Under the pieces are notes generated by a model that was given only the letters and a program-made list of their open reading frames with translations, was not told where the DNA came from and did not search any database. 64,000 nucleotides of DNA, from positions 42,656,001-42,720,000 of the forward strand of contig JBITNC010000001.1 of the NCBI GenBank assembly GCA_050084985.1, read 5' to 3'. The DNA comes from Nageia nagi. Taxonomy: Eukaryota > Pinophyta. Below are positions 21,131 to 33,560 of this stretch, in pieces (position 1 is the stretch's first letter; every line of letters starts with the position of its first letter). Both the position numbers and the translations under genes were made by a program.

Positions 21131-23759
21131 TTTAAAGTTTATTTTAAGAATTTAAAAATTTATTTGATAAATGATTTAATACAAGATAGAAATAAAAATA
21201 ATATTTAGTACTTTTGTAAAGTTGCACTCACATGTCCAAGTGGATAGCCAAATTAAGTAGAATTATGATTAGGAGTGTTTGAGTAAGAACTCTCAGGATC
21301 TATGATAGGAAAACTAGGTATATTGAATAACATAGCATGAGTGATAAAAAAAATGACATTTGATGTTGAAAAATAGGTAGCACATCTATTGATCCCTTTC
21401 TCATGTTAATCGTGAGACATAAGTGGACTCCCAATAAAAATCTTATCACCATACTATAAATGCAATGGTATAGGGGTGATAGTACTCATGAGAATGCAAC
21501 ATTACAAAACCTATATAGTATAAAAAATGAAAGATAAAAGGTGTTTACAAATAATAAAAGGTGATCTTCCATATCTAATTCAGATGATAGACAAGTGTGA
21601 GTATGAGGTGCAACTATTTGACATCCTTCAAATGATAGATAAAGTAGATAGCCTATCAACGGAGACTTCGATGATCTTGTATGTGAATAAGATTTTGTTG
21701 CATAGTAGTTTGTAGCACAGTGTAAGCACATTATATGATTCAACCTTGAATACGTTGATAAAGAACTTCTTAAAGAAGATCAACATTAAGACCTTGAAAA
21801 ATGGTCATATCCATGATGAATGACAAGTAAGATCTCTCTAAAGGTCTCATATATAAATGAAAGTGATGGTGATCAATTAGAATATAATAAATTTATAGAA
21901 TTGCAAATTAATTAGATCATCAATTATAAATAAGAACATCAAAATATATCAACCATGCAGGTATAATAACTAATGTGATCTTATTTTTTACTTTATTAAA
22001 ATGCTAAAAAAGATTTCCACTAACAAGCCCAAGTGGGTGGTGCTTACAATTTGATTAATATTAATCTAGTGAATGGTCACTAGAATCTAAAGAATTAGCA
22101 TCATATTTAGATATGCTAGAATTATATGTGTTCAATCCTAAAAGATATTAATGTGAAAGAGGTAGAAAGTGATAAAAAAAATTGATGATATAAAATACGA
22201 TGTCCACCTCACTAAGCAATGCAAAAAGAGTATGTAGATGACCATTGTAGTCTATGTTGATGAACTATCCATGCTATAGTGAGTGGTTCAAAATACTCCT
22301 ATGGATGTAGGGAAAGTGATCTAATGTAGCATAAAAATTGCAAAAGATAGCGATTGAATGAGGTATAAACCATTATACGCCATGTACAATCAAGTCGACT
22401 AAGCAAATAAAATAATTGATGAACATGATTCTCATGATTGAGATAAAAAATCATGCAAACATCATAATAATCATATGGATACAATTGAAAAAATACTAGT
22501 CACTATTGTAATAAAACCTTAGAAGCAATCAAAGTGTAATTTTCTAAAGCTGCATGAACATTACAATGCACTATGTTATCCTAAAGATCACTCGATAGGG
22601 TATGAAACTAAGAAACATCCATGAAAGATAATAAAAAATAATTTTTTTTAGCTCAAATCTTAAATGCAAAGCATTGAATGATAAGTGAAGATCATTTACG
22701 GCTATTTATAACACATGATTTGATAAAATCAAACTATAATAATTGTAACAATTGAAAAAAAAGATTTGCGATGATAAAATATCTCACATATCACTCATTT
22801 AATTAATTGATATCATACTCATCATGTCATGTCAGGATGGTAATAATGATATGTACCACTAAGCTGTGTAATGATTAAGTAATCACTATGCTATTTTTTT
22901 CTCTCCTCTTGACTATGAAATTGAATAGTTTAATCATGAATGATAGGTTGATCTTCATGAATCTCACAGAGAATTTTATTACACAATTTTTTTTTTCTTG
23001 AGTTTTGATATGAAAACAAATATATAGATAGACTTAGAGAATGCCTACCTTCACCATGAATTAGCTACCACAAAGGTCAAGATGGAGATAATGGCTTATT
23101 ATTATGATATGTTATAATAAGAAAAAGCTATATGCATATAGTATTACCATAAAATCTTGGCTAAACATAATAAACTATTAGCTGAGAAAAATATATTACA
23201 ATTATAAATAAAAGAGATTGAAATACAACTTAGGTGCGATGCAAGCAATAGCCACTATGAAATGTGATGATTAAAAAAAAAAAAAACAAAAAGCCTTTCA
23301 GTATAAAGATATATTTCAACACTTTGGTATTCATATTACAAAAGAAATAGCATCTCACCCTTCTATGGGTCCTACCAAAGTTGATCCATAATCTCAATCA
23401 TAGCAATTAGTCGCTCTGGTATGGAATGGACAATCTTACATCAAAGCCACATATCTTTTATCTACCAAGCCCCTTTCTGATGTAAGATTGGTGAAATATC
23501 CCTTCAAGAGGAGTATTGGTTGAATTCTTACTAAAATCTTAATTCACTATTGTAATATGTATACAGACTTTCTCATAAGCAAGTTCTTGATGAAACAATC
23601 GCAGCTCTATTCATTTATTTTCTTTCATGTTGAAAAAGTGGATCCATGTTGATTGATTATGATACATTACTAAGTTCAAGTCTCTTTTGTTGATAGCTTT
23701 TGTTACATGCATCTTTCATTGACTTTGTGTTGTATAGTGTTGATTTTGCTGTACACCTT
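21131..23759. other. no feature recognised
   Basis: A+T-rich DNA without long open frames, LTR ends, TIRs or tandem structure that I could support. Short ORFs (60-85 codons on both strands around 21486-21743 and 22299-22484) overlap each other and have no recognisable motif. Confidence 0.4.
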
Positions 23760-24120
23760 CATGGTAAGTTCACTTTATGTGAGGAACTTGTTGTACACCT
23801 TAACCTCTCTTACATTATTTAGTTATCCATATATGAGAAACTCTTATATGTTGTTTGGCACTGTTCAATTATCCATATGTGAAGAACTCGTATGTGCATG
23901 CTTTATTTTGATCTTGCATTATTCAGTTATCCATATATGAGAAACTCTTATGTGTTGTTTGACACTGTTCAATTATCCATATGTGAGGAACTCATATGTG
24001 CATGTTTTATTTTGATTTAGCACTATTCAATTTTTCATATATGAAGAACTCTTATACGTCTTTTGGCATTGTTTAGTTATCCATATGTGAGAACTTATAT
24101 GTGCATGCTCTCTTTTGTAA
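23760..24120 (+). repeat. tandem array, 104-bp period (about 3.5 copies)
   Basis: Units start at 23821, 23925 and 24029, exactly 104 bp apart, with a partial unit before and after. Each unit is a dimer of ~52-bp halves sharing 'TTATCCATATRTGAG-AACTC'. The open frame 23707-23940 is a by-product of the repeat. Confidence 0.85.
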
Positions 24121-24461
24121 TGATAATCAACATATGTTTTATATATAATAGGTGACTATAAGTATTGGTTTGACATCCTTTGTGATGCCTTATAGTGCCA
24201 AATAAATCCAAGTATCTTTTGATGACTATAAGTATTGGCTTGGAATCTCTATGATAATTTATAATGCATTAGTGGCCACAATCTTTTCTCCTTCCATAAC
24301 GATGAAAAATAATTCCATGATGATGAAAGATTGATGTATGATGATGAATTATTTACATATTATTGATGAAATTTAAATTCTTTCGATTTATTCATACTAC
24401 CAATTTCATCATTTTCCTCTTAACTAGTAGTATGGTTAAGATGGACTTCTCATTATAAAAT

Positions 24462-24660
24462 CTTAGCTCACTCTTGGTAAAATCAAATTTATTTGTTGTG
24501 ATATCTTGAATCACTCTCGGTAAAGTCAAGCTTCTTTCTTATGCCTTCTTGACTCACTTTTGGTAAAGTCAAGTATATTTTGTATGACATCTTGGTTTCT
24601 CTTCGTACGGTCACATTTTTTTATGGCACCTTATGGCTTTATGCATCTTACTATGGTAAT
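24462..24660 (+). repeat. tandem array, 43-bp period (4-5 copies)
   Basis: Units begin at 24462, 24505, 24548 and 24591 with CTTRRYTCACTCTYGGTAAA-like starts, giving a constant 43-bp period; the last units are degenerate. A smaller duplication (GACTATAAGTATTGG) lies just upstream at 24154 and 24222. Confidence 0.8.
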
Positions 24661-25363
24661 TAAGATGGCATTTTGTGCCTTATGATATTTTTTTTACCTT
24701 TATATTTTACCGTTAATCTTGATCTTGTTGGCATTTATTCTTGGTTGATTCATGTATTTGTTTGATGAAGTTATCATCAAGGGAAAGAAAATGTTCGATT
24801 GGTTGTATTGTTGTGATGACACCCCTCATATAAAACAAATACAATAGCAAGAAACCAATACAAAAGAAATAATGATAAACAATAAAGACAATGAAAGTAT
24901 CATTTTTTTATGCATATCAATTGGTTGATAGTGCATATGTTTTGATATATGCACATGTGATATTCTTAGATATCATAGTTGATGATTTATGTTATCTTTA
25001 TTGTTATGCATTTATGATATCTTAACATCTTTATATGCTTTATTATGATCAATGTATGGATAATATGATTCGATTCATGTTGATATGAATGTATAATACT
25101 TCTAACTGATCTTGTTATAAGCTGATTATCATTTGTAGGTTTCCTCTAAGAGATTGCAAGTTACTTATGATAATAGCTATGAGACTTCTTGGCTTTTAGC
25201 ATTTGGATCTTCAATTTTCTCTTTTATATAAATTCTCAAAAGATATAATTTCTTTTAAAATTGTAAAGCCTTGTTTAGCTATATGTACACTTTGTAGCAT
25301 GAGTAAAATCTCTTTGTAAAATTATTATTTTTCTAATTATTTTCAAAATACAATTAAAAAAGA
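24661..25363. other. no feature recognised
   Basis: A+T-rich sequence between the 43-bp array and the second C LTR. Nothing supportable was seen. Confidence 0.4.
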
Positions 25364-25923
25364 GTAAGAATTATAATGTTATTTAGGGCATTATGTAATC
25401 AATATACTTAGCATATTAATAATTATCTAAATTTGGTTATTAGGTGATAAGGAGGTTCATGCATGGTGGGTGGAATAGTATTCTCCATCCAAATTAAAAT
25501 AATATTGTTAGGTGAAATAGTATCTCCACTAACAATTAAATGTAATTATATATTGTAACTTAGGATTAACTAACCTTAGGTAGTTAAGTTTCCACTAACA
25601 ATTAAATGTAATTATATATTGTAACTTACGGTTAACTAACTTATGGTAGTTAGGTTAGTTAACTACCTAAGGTTAGTTTTTGAATCTTATAAAAGGAGCT
25701 CATTTTGTAAAGATTTAAAAGAAAAAGATGAAGATGGAAAGTGGTTAGTATAGATCATAGTTAGTAAGGTTTTAAGCATGTAAGTTATGTTTTATGCTAA
25801 GGAGAGTCATGGTTGAGATCCATGAGTGTACATTGTTTGAGAGTATAGTGAGAAAAGACCTAAAGTGAAGTACTCCATGTGATGGAGAAATCACTATACA
25901 TCTTGTGTTACTATGTGAGAATG
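25364..25923 (+). repeat. copia-type solo LTR (family C), copy 2
   Basis: Aligns along its length with 19056-19516: AATTATAATGTTATTTAGGG near the start, the TTAGGTTAGTTAACTACCTA segment, TATAAAAG at 25688-25695 and TTACTATGTGAGAA at the end. The terminal TGTT is mutated to AGTAAGAA-like sequence. It is about 100 bp longer, partly because of a 66-bp internal tandem duplication. No internal retrotransposon sequence is adjacent. Confidence 0.75.
25525..25656 (+). repeat. 66-bp tandem duplication inside the family C LTR
   Basis: TCCACTAACAATTAAATG starts at 25525 and again at 25591. The duplicated block covers the region upstream of the TATA box. Copy 1 of the LTR has the block once, so it arose in this copy. 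Confidence 0.8.
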
Positions 25924-26019
25924 CTTCTTGAGTTTTTAATTTAGAATGATTGATTGCTATATTTAATGAAGGTCCTACAAGTGTTCTTAGGTTATAGAAT
26001 CTTTCAATTCCATCAAAAA

Positions 26020-26800
26020 TGCCTTATCAAAATGTAGCCTCATGGTATATAATGATCACATGATATAAAAATGGATACATTTAAGGGAAGGATGAATCGT
26101 TCTTGAAAAATGCTTCATCAATATGTGATCTCATGGTTTGCAATGATCACAATATACACATAATTGGATACATTGGGAGAACTATGCATTGCTTGATAAA
26201 AAATCTCATTGAATTATAGGATTTCCATAGATTTATTTTTTAAATTCCTCATTGAAATATATAAAATATAAATGTGCAATTGATCATCCAACTCGAAAGG
26301 TTAGAAGGGTCTATTAATTGTTTGACAAAGTGACTCATTGTAATATAGTCTCATGGGTGCAATGGATGCAAAATATACATAGAATATATACAATGGAAAG
26401 ACCAACAAATTATTTTACAAAATCACTAATCAAAGTGCAGTCTCTTCAATGTAATTTACATAGAATCTTCATAAATTTAAATATTGAAAACTTCTATGAA
26501 TTATTTGACATAATGCCTTACCAACATAGTCCCATGGGCACCAATGATAATAGGGCATGCTCAACATAGATATACTGAATTTTTTTGAGATGTTTGTAAA
26601 TGTAGCTCATTATAACATATTATCCATAATGCAATAATTGATAGATACACTCAAAATGTTGTAAGGGCATATGAGTTATTTGATAAGACAACATGTAGAG
26701 GTGTAGCCTTATATATGAAATGAATGTAGGAAATACATATTTTGATGTGCTAGAAGGACCAACGAGATGTATTAAATCTCACAATGTAAGCACAAATACT
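26020..26800 (-). repeat. degenerate ~90-bp tandem array (family A-linked), inverse orientation
   Basis: Eight or nine diverged units of 87-92 bp, each with 'TGCCTCATCAAAATGTAGTC' and 'TTGACAAAATG'-like segments that are the complement of the 7590-8660 array. Collinear with 49020-49830 well beyond the array itself, including a GGGGGGAGG tract near 26808 and 49841, so both are copies of one larger element. The small ORF at 26318-26569 is part of the repeat. Confidence 0.7.
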
Positions 26801-27180
26801 ATATGCTGGGGGGAGGCATCAGCGAAGAATATATATCATAGAGCTTTATCAAATCCCATACTATGGGTATATTGAAAGTGATATACACATAAAACCAATG
26901 TCTAGAAATACTAGAAAATAATCTGAAATGCTACTTTTCATTATCCCTTCCTTCCATCTGGTTGAATAATATAAGTAGCTAAATGCCCATGAAATAGATA
27001 GGGTATGCAAATGATTTATTATGAGATCTCAAGAGGAAGATACGAACATCCATTAAAGAGTAGAAAAAATGTTTTTTTTCTAGCAAATGCTATGGTTATG
27101 AATGTTAGTAAAACTATGGAGAATATAAAAGGTTTGGGAGTAGCTTGAAAAGATGGATAAGAAGGCACGATTCCATACAT
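26801..27180 (-). repeat. flank of the inverse array, shared with 49831-50095 and 57970-58085
   Basis: Continues the similarity to 49831-50095 (CATCCATT at the end) and then to 57970-58085 (AAAACTATGGAGAATA, AGTAGCTTGAAAA). It stops exactly where the B repeat begins at 27181, marking an insertion or recombination boundary. Confidence 0.6.
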
Positions 27181-28554
27181 TGTAATGGATCCTCTTAGTC
27201 TAAACATCCAAAACCTTAAATTTTAGACCTAATTTTTTTATTTAGTTTAAACACTCGAAAGATCTAAGAATGGATTCAAATGATTCACATGAGCTTGTCA
27301 ATACTGCTAGCTAGTCTGCACCCACATGGAAATATTGTACAAAGTATGAAATATTCAACCCTAAATAAATCTCTTTTGTTGTTCACTCCACAACACTTAT
27401 CCTATTGGGAAGATGCCTTAAATGTGACCTCATTATTTCTACTTCATGCACTATGTAGTAGACATTTTGGACATAGCATAATGGTTTCCTACTCAGGGCC
27501 CATATCACTTGAGAGAATGCACATCCACTAGGTTACACACCGTCACTCGATAATAACCTTCTGACTCATAAGAGAAGATAGTTTGTTCTAAGAAAACTTT
27601 CTTATGAGTGGAAAATTTCATTACGTATGGAATAGTTATCATACTCCTATGTGATTAACTACAAGTAGTATGACTACTAAATTACCTTCATCTGGTAACC
27701 ATAGTTTTATCAACTGCTATCCTGATCTGATACCCTATCAAGGATATGAGACACTAGCCTATGTATATCTATCAATTAGGCTCACTATAGAATTCAACAT
27801 CCCTGTGTCCATATCTTGGGGATCCATTGGTATCAAAACAATACCCTTGAGTGGTTTGTATAGTCTAATTGATTTTAAACAAGGTTATAAAGTAAAAACC
27901 ATCCATGACCTAATGATACCATATTATATATAGGAAGAGTACTCAAAATAACTTATTTAGAAAATCATAAGAGATTTGTAAATTTACAAATATCCTGTAT
28001 GCATGGTACTGCTAAATTAATACCACTTTATAAAAGTTCTCATACTATTGTTTGATAACATGCCTTGAGATGACACTAAATTTAGCTACTGCTATAAAGG
28101 GAGTATGACACGAAGTGGTTCATACCTTAAGGAATATTCTTTTGGAATGTCTTAGTGAGGGAGGTTTAACTAACAAATATTCCATGCCATTTTCTTTCAC
28201 CATTGAATTCGACCAAAAGTCTCTTTTTGGTCGAATTGATTCCTTAGAGTTTTCCTTCCTAGCCTTTATTTCATGTCAATCCTTTTACCTTGTTTGACTA
28301 TCAAGTGGTCTTAGGTGTTCCCATAGGATTTCAAACTATTCCATTAGTACTCAATTGATCCCATTCATTCTAATTTTGATCCCAAGTATCCTAACACTTC
28401 TTAATTTATTCCAATTCAAAATTTGGAACTATAATTCTAAGTTGGTATCTTTTCAAATCCGTTGGGGTTTATTAGGATTATTGATGTTATTGATCTCCTA
28501 AGTTTAGAGATACCTCATCAACAATTTTTTTTTTATATTAACTCAAATGATCTT

Positions 28555-28624
<70 letters not shown>

Positions 28625-29480
28625 ATCATGAAAGCTTGATGGTATTGTTAACCCTATTCAATTTCAACATGTATCCTTTATTGTTTGAAAAAAGTAAGAG
28701 AAATAAGAGACATTGAATTAATAAGATACATCTATTTATTTAACTATAGATTCTCAATAAAACCATCCATACATTAATAAAACTTCATGAAACTACCTTT
28801 CATTAAATATTACAAGCATAGGTTAATACAAGGGAAACAATAATATTTACAAATGATCTTGGGATACAAATAGGATTGTAACTTCATTAAAGCATAATTA
28901 GGTCCTATTTACAAGTCATAAAAAAACAAATTATTCTTTAATACATCTTTGTCTTGTTGCAGAAACACCTTCGTTGATCTTCAATACATCTTTAACAAGT
29001 CTTCATCATATTTTTTAGAGCTTCTTTCCAAGGATCACTGTAGAATTGGGTCGAGTACTAGGAATGGTATAGAGTTTGAGGATCAAGAAAACCTCTTTTT
29101 TAAAAAATTTGACCATAATGCAAATGATATACAATATCTCATTATTTTAAAATCATTCTATGGACCTCAGGAGGTTTTAAGTCTTTTGTTAGTCATATGA
29201 ACTAAAACATTTACTTTTCTACCTTAAATATAATGAAGTTTGAAATTCACCCTATGACTACTTGAAAGACTTCTCAGGCATTAAAGAATGTTACATAAAC
29301 TTGAACAATCTTTTAATAATAAATTTCTTTATCTAATAAGAACACAACATATTATGCTAATAATGTGTTAACTCCTTTACTAATTTAATAATATTAAAAG
29401 AATTAAACATCATTTTAGTTTACATTTAAAACAAACACAAATGAATAGAAAACTTCAATACGATATCAAATATAAGAATA
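27181..29480 (+). repeat. family B LTR-like repeat, diverged copy
   Basis: Starts TGTAATGGATCC at 27181. Blocks match 16628-19055 in order: the GAGAATGC/GGGCCCATATCAC segment (27497), TATGACTACTAAATTACC (27669), AATACCCTTGAGTGG (27840), TTCTTTTGGAATGTC (28136) and TATGGACCTCAGGAGGTTTT (29159). More diverged than the other copies, and it has acquired a (TA)n expansion. The 3' end is uncertain. Confidence 0.65.
28547..28629. repeat. (TA)n microsatellite with short inverted flanks
   Basis: Alternating A/T from 28558 to 28622 (65 bp), flanked by ATGATCTT (28547-28554) and AAGATCAT (28622-28629), which are exact inverse complements. The whole can fold as a hairpin or cruciform. Family B copies have short TA runs in a comparable position (18033, 44871-44930), suggesting expansion from an element-borne seed. 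Confidence 0.85.
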
Positions 29481-30490
29481 GAATATACGAAATCTCATTT
29501 AATGATTAAAGTAAACCGTTTTTTCCTAAAACTATTTTATCAAAGATAATAGAGTTATTAAGGAAATCGCACGCTGATTCAACTTGATTATGTACGATGT
29601 AGGATACTATTATAAAGCATAAAAATGTATATGACTCTTTTAGAAAATAAAATAGAAACAATGCTGCGGTCGAACCGAACTCAGAGACCTTTTTCAACGT
29701 ATTCCAACATGTGCTATCGAAGAAACGCATGAAGAATGTATGGAGGACCACCAAAAAGTAGTTGAAATTGTTTCTCATCGATTGTAGTGGTTGCGAATGC
29801 TTATTATGTAAGGAATAACAGTAGCTTGAAGAATCGTTATTGATAATTAGTTTTCGTGGATATGCAAGAACCACCAAAGAGTAGTTAAAAAAAAAAGAGT
29901 TTCTAATGATCAATCGAAATCTGAAGGGGCACGCAATTAAGCTCTGAAACCTTTGAAAAATAATATCCACAGTTTCATGGTTGCGATCGCGACGATGACA
30001 TAATACGTATAAAAATGGTTATTCTAAGGAGCGCGTCTTATTCAAGATACAAAAACAAATTCTTAAACCTTTGTTGGAGTTTCCAACGTGTGCCTTCGTG
30101 AGAGTTCTAAAAGTAAATACGGAAAAACCATAAGAGTAGTTAGAATACAAAATGCGTTATCGGAAAAGACGAGGGAAAAATGCAGTAATAAACTCAACAA
30201 CCTTTTCTATCAATTTTCCATCTGTGACACCATGCGAGCTCTAGATGAAGGTATGGTGATCCATCTAAGAATATTTGAAAATTGTTTCTCATTGGATATG
30301 AAGGCCTAAATACCTGTGATAAAGTCAATCTTTGAAAACTTTGTTGGCATTTTGCCAGCGTATAAAAACGTGAAAGCTCAGAAATAAGATATGGAGGTTC
30401 ATCAATAATACTTTCCTATCAAATTCGAGATCACCATGCCCTGTAATATACACGCAAGGGAGTGAGGTAAAAGAAAAAGGAAGACTTTGA
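29481..30490 (-). repeat. CpG-retaining patch of degenerate repeats, origin unknown
   Basis: CpG is frequent here (TGCGGTCGAACCGAAC near 29664, GCGATCGCGACGATGA near 29983, GGAGCGCGTC near 30029) but rare elsewhere. On the minus strand, blocks resembling AACTACTTTTTGGTGGT + ...GCACACGTTGGAAA...CCAACAAAGGTTT recur at about 29690-29780, 29850-29960 (partial), 30062-30150 and 30335-30425. A 154-codon minus-strand frame (29506-29970) arises within them and contains two related NYxLVVL segments, so it is repeat-derived. It is Phe/Ser-rich with hydrophobic runs and no known domain. It could be a young element fragment or an unmethylated tandem repeat. Confidence 0.5.
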
Positions 30491-30819
30491 GTTTTTCTTC
30501 CAAGACATAAACTCCATCGGCTAACACATGTTAGGAATTATTTGATTAGTCATACAAATAATATCACAAAATACAATTGTACTCATAATTTTCCACTACT
30601 ATAAGAAAAAATAATAAAATCCTACTTTACTTTTTAAGAAAAAGAAAGGTATCAATCTTTTCATGAAATATATCAAATAAAATAATCAATATGTTCCTTC
30701 AAATATTATAAGAACTCTTATCAACAATTAATTTTATAAATCTTTATCAAACAATCTTTTCATACAATTCATTGAATAACATCAAAATAGGATTAGTTTA
30801 ACTATACATTTTAGAAATG

Positions 30820-31762
30820 CAAAAGAATGCACTTGAACTTGGAGAGGGAGAAGGAATTCTTTTCTTCACGTAACTCTACACCCAAGCTTGAGAATAACAA
30901 GAATGAAATAATAAGAGATAGGTAGGTGTTTTTTTCTAATGTTCCACTCTTTTATTTATAGGAAAACAGATTCAAGTGTTCCAAATGAACATCTCCTCAT
31001 TCCATCAATAATATTTGAGTAGATTTGATTAAAGTTATTGATGATTGTAATGGCATTTAATACCTTAAATTTTTTTTATTAACTGATAAATTAGTGCCAA
31101 CTATTTTTCATACCTAACATAAGAAAACAAAAATAAATAGGGTCACTACTCAATTATTTTCATCAACCATTAAATATTTTGTAACATCACCAGGTGACCT
31201 TAGTCCTTTCTAACTTTTCTTGTTTTAATTTTCATTTTAGTTTACAAACAACTAAAAGTAAAAATTTGATTTCAAATGAAAGGAATATTCTTTTCTCTCC
31301 ATTTTCAAATTTAAATGGCAAAAATTCATAATAAGAAATCAACCACACATCTTACCTATGATGGTCACCTCAATCTATAGGATAATTGTTAATCTAAATA
31401 CATTCACAAATATATATTCATCATGAAAATTGACATTCATGATTAATTATTCTACCATATGGCTACATGATCTACGATGGTAATTAGGATTTGTCAACGA
31501 ACCAATGCTAATTATTTTCTCACTCTTACCCTTATGTTCCTATTACCAATTCACCCTTGGTTCTTTGGATCTTTTTCATATTTTTCATCTCTGTTTAACC
31601 TATGACATGTGTCAAAATATCTCAAAGCCAATATCAAATTGACACAAATAAAGTATATCATTAATTAAAACTTATTATCACACAACTTAAAATAGATTGA
31701 ATCTTATTAGGATCTCAATGTACTCAAGTCTTAACAGTGCAATTAGGTGGGTCAATACATAG
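30820..31762 (-). repeat. family A LTR, old copy
   Basis: Reading leftward from 31762, the LTR begins TGTATTGACCCACC, then follows the fuller copy at 58085-59448 through the 'CTACATGATCTACGATGG' and TTAGTTTACAAACA regions to a TATA-type motif TTTATTTATAGG near 30950 and the 'gagagat' segment near 30918. Divergence is higher than in other A copies. Neighbouring 30491-30819 holds nothing recognised. Confidence 0.6.
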
Positions 31763-31997
31763 AATGACATGAGAGACCAATCAATATCCCTTTGCAAAGT
31801 TTTGTTGTACAAGTTTTTCTTATGATTCAAAATAAATGATAATAAAATTATTTTTATAAACTTCTCCTTCCTTTATATGGACAAAATATACTATTAAATT
31901 TCAAATATCACACCCATGACTATCATTCAAAATAAATAAGTAATTTTTAAATAACTTGTTTACTCCATTCTCCAAGTACATCTATACAAAGTATACT
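31763..31997 (-). repeat. family A LTR, left part split by the Tat element
   Basis: Matches 58088-58315 closely (ACCAATCAATATCC, TTTTGCAAAGTTTTGTTGTA, ATCACACCCATGACTATCAT) and its continuation is found at 40597, on the other side of the 8.6-kb insertion. It abuts the TGTA start of the preceding A copy at 31762. Confidence 0.8.
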
Positions 31998-32638
31998 TGT
32001 AGACACTTCAAAATGAACATTTATGTATTTAATAAATCATTTTAATTCTTTAACAATGTATTATTTAAAAAAAGATTAAAAATGTATAAAAAAGGTGTAG
32101 ACCATGTATTTGACCCTTGTATAATGTACAATAGGTTAAAATATCAAAATCTGGTAAACTTATATCATATATAAAGGCATCATTTGATGACCTACAGGAT
32201 CATGAGCAAATCATGGGCAAATAATCATTTCAAGTTAATATAAGGATTATCATTAAAGATTATGTGAAGGATTGCAACTTGCTTTATCTATCTATATTGC
32301 ACATCTATTGTTCTATAAATTCGCATGTATGTTCATCATTTGATTATTTGTTAATTCACTCATCCTACATTCTTGTTTGCATTCGTAATTTTGCTCATCT
32401 CACGATGTCGATAACATGCCAATTATGGGGTGTAGGTGATGTACCTATACATGAATGTATGCTCTATCCTTTATGCATTTTCTAATTAAATGAATGAAAA
32501 TTGAATTAAGTAAACACTACTAGGAGTCTTGTTACATGTTATTACCATATTTTTGATATATGTGTCAATATTTACAAAGTAGAGCAATAGTGCATTAATC
32601 AACCTCATTTGCATTAATTGCATTAGTAAGCATCTACA
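31998..32638 (+). repeat. 5' LTR of the Tat element
   Basis: 641 bp, TGTAGACACTTC ... CATCTACA. TATATAAA at 32168-32175 is the likely core promoter and is conserved in the 3' LTR. No initiator-Met primer-binding site follows; the next bases are TATTAGTGAACCTGAC, so the primer is a different tRNA or the site has decayed. Confidence 0.88.
32168..32175 (+). promoter_or_regulatory. TATA box of the Tat 5' LTR
   Basis: TATATAAA followed by GGCATCATTTGATGACC; identical motif at 40128-40135 in the 3' LTR. Confidence 0.65.
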
Positions 32639-32759
32639 TATTAGTGAACCTGACTATTGGATTTATCTTGCTCTAGAGGCAAGATCACAATAACCCTTCT
32701 TACTAGGATCAGGCTACCATTATCATACATTTATGTCTTTAGGATGCTAATGATGTTGA

Positions 32760-33560
32760 GATGGATCAAATAACAACCATGCTTTAGGCTTTAAACATGA
32801 ATATTATTGACATGCAAAGGTAACTTGCTACAAACAACAATTCAAGTCCCAACTCAACTAATCCAAGAGTTTCATCCAATACCTCCCGACCATCCAATCT
32901 TGATGAATATTATGGCATTTTTATTTCACCTTTGATGGATGACATTCGTAATTTTCCCCTACCACCTGATCAGAAGACCTCTAAGTTTGAGATGTTAAGT
33001 AGCGAATAGGATCCCAAGTAGCATCTCATTAGCTTTCAAGAGGAGTGCTTGTTGAAATTAGGTTCAGAAGAGAGGTTAATGGCTAAATTCTTTTCAAAGA
33101 GTTTGAAAGGTGATGCTACTCAATGGTTTTACTCTCTACTTGGTAAGTTTATTTATTCTTTCAAAATCTTAGTTCAAATATTTATAGGTCAATATAAGCA
33201 TAATATTAAAGAACAAGGTAATATATTGGAATTATGTGCACTTTGTCAAGGAAGCAATGAAACCATAGAGAAGTATGTGTTATGTTTCAAAAAGGTATGG
33301 CAAACTACTTGAGTTAAACTAGATGAATTTGATATTTGTGGCATATTTCATGAATCTATCATTCCTATATTTTAGTTGCATGTTCCTAGTGCTAAGGATG
33401 TTGGTTTTATACTCTAGTCCAACAATTAGTGAAAAAAGAAAAAGTGTTATTATCTCTAGGAGAGCTTAAATATACATCTAACACTTTTTCAAATATAACA
33501 GGAAACCATACACCAAGAAAGAGGAGAACCTAGTTAATATGGTAGATACACTCAAGTCTC
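32760..33560 (+). pseudogene. gag of the Tat element (degenerate)
   Basis: The open segment 33049-33312 contains FFSKSLKGDATQWFYSLLGK and FIGQYKHNIKEQ. This is the retrotransposon gag core typical of Tat/Athila elements (F-x2-SL-G-A-WF-L). Upstream, around 32764-32850, there is a Met/Gln/Leu-rich N-terminal trace. The frame is lost near 33312 and again by 33560. Gag would form the particle that packages element RNA. Confidence 0.75.

Noticed and set aside
29506-29970. 154-codon minus-strand ORF as a host gene
   Set aside because: It lies in degenerate repeats, has internal repeat-derived segments, a low-complexity Phe/Ser composition and no recognisable domain, and no splice or promoter structure could be supported. 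Reported only as part of the CpG-rich patch.
31180-31200. TGTAACATCACCAGG as a plus-strand LTR start
   Set aside because: The surrounding 30820-31762 aligns in inverse orientation with family A, and this point falls inside that copy, so the match to an LTR start is coincidental.
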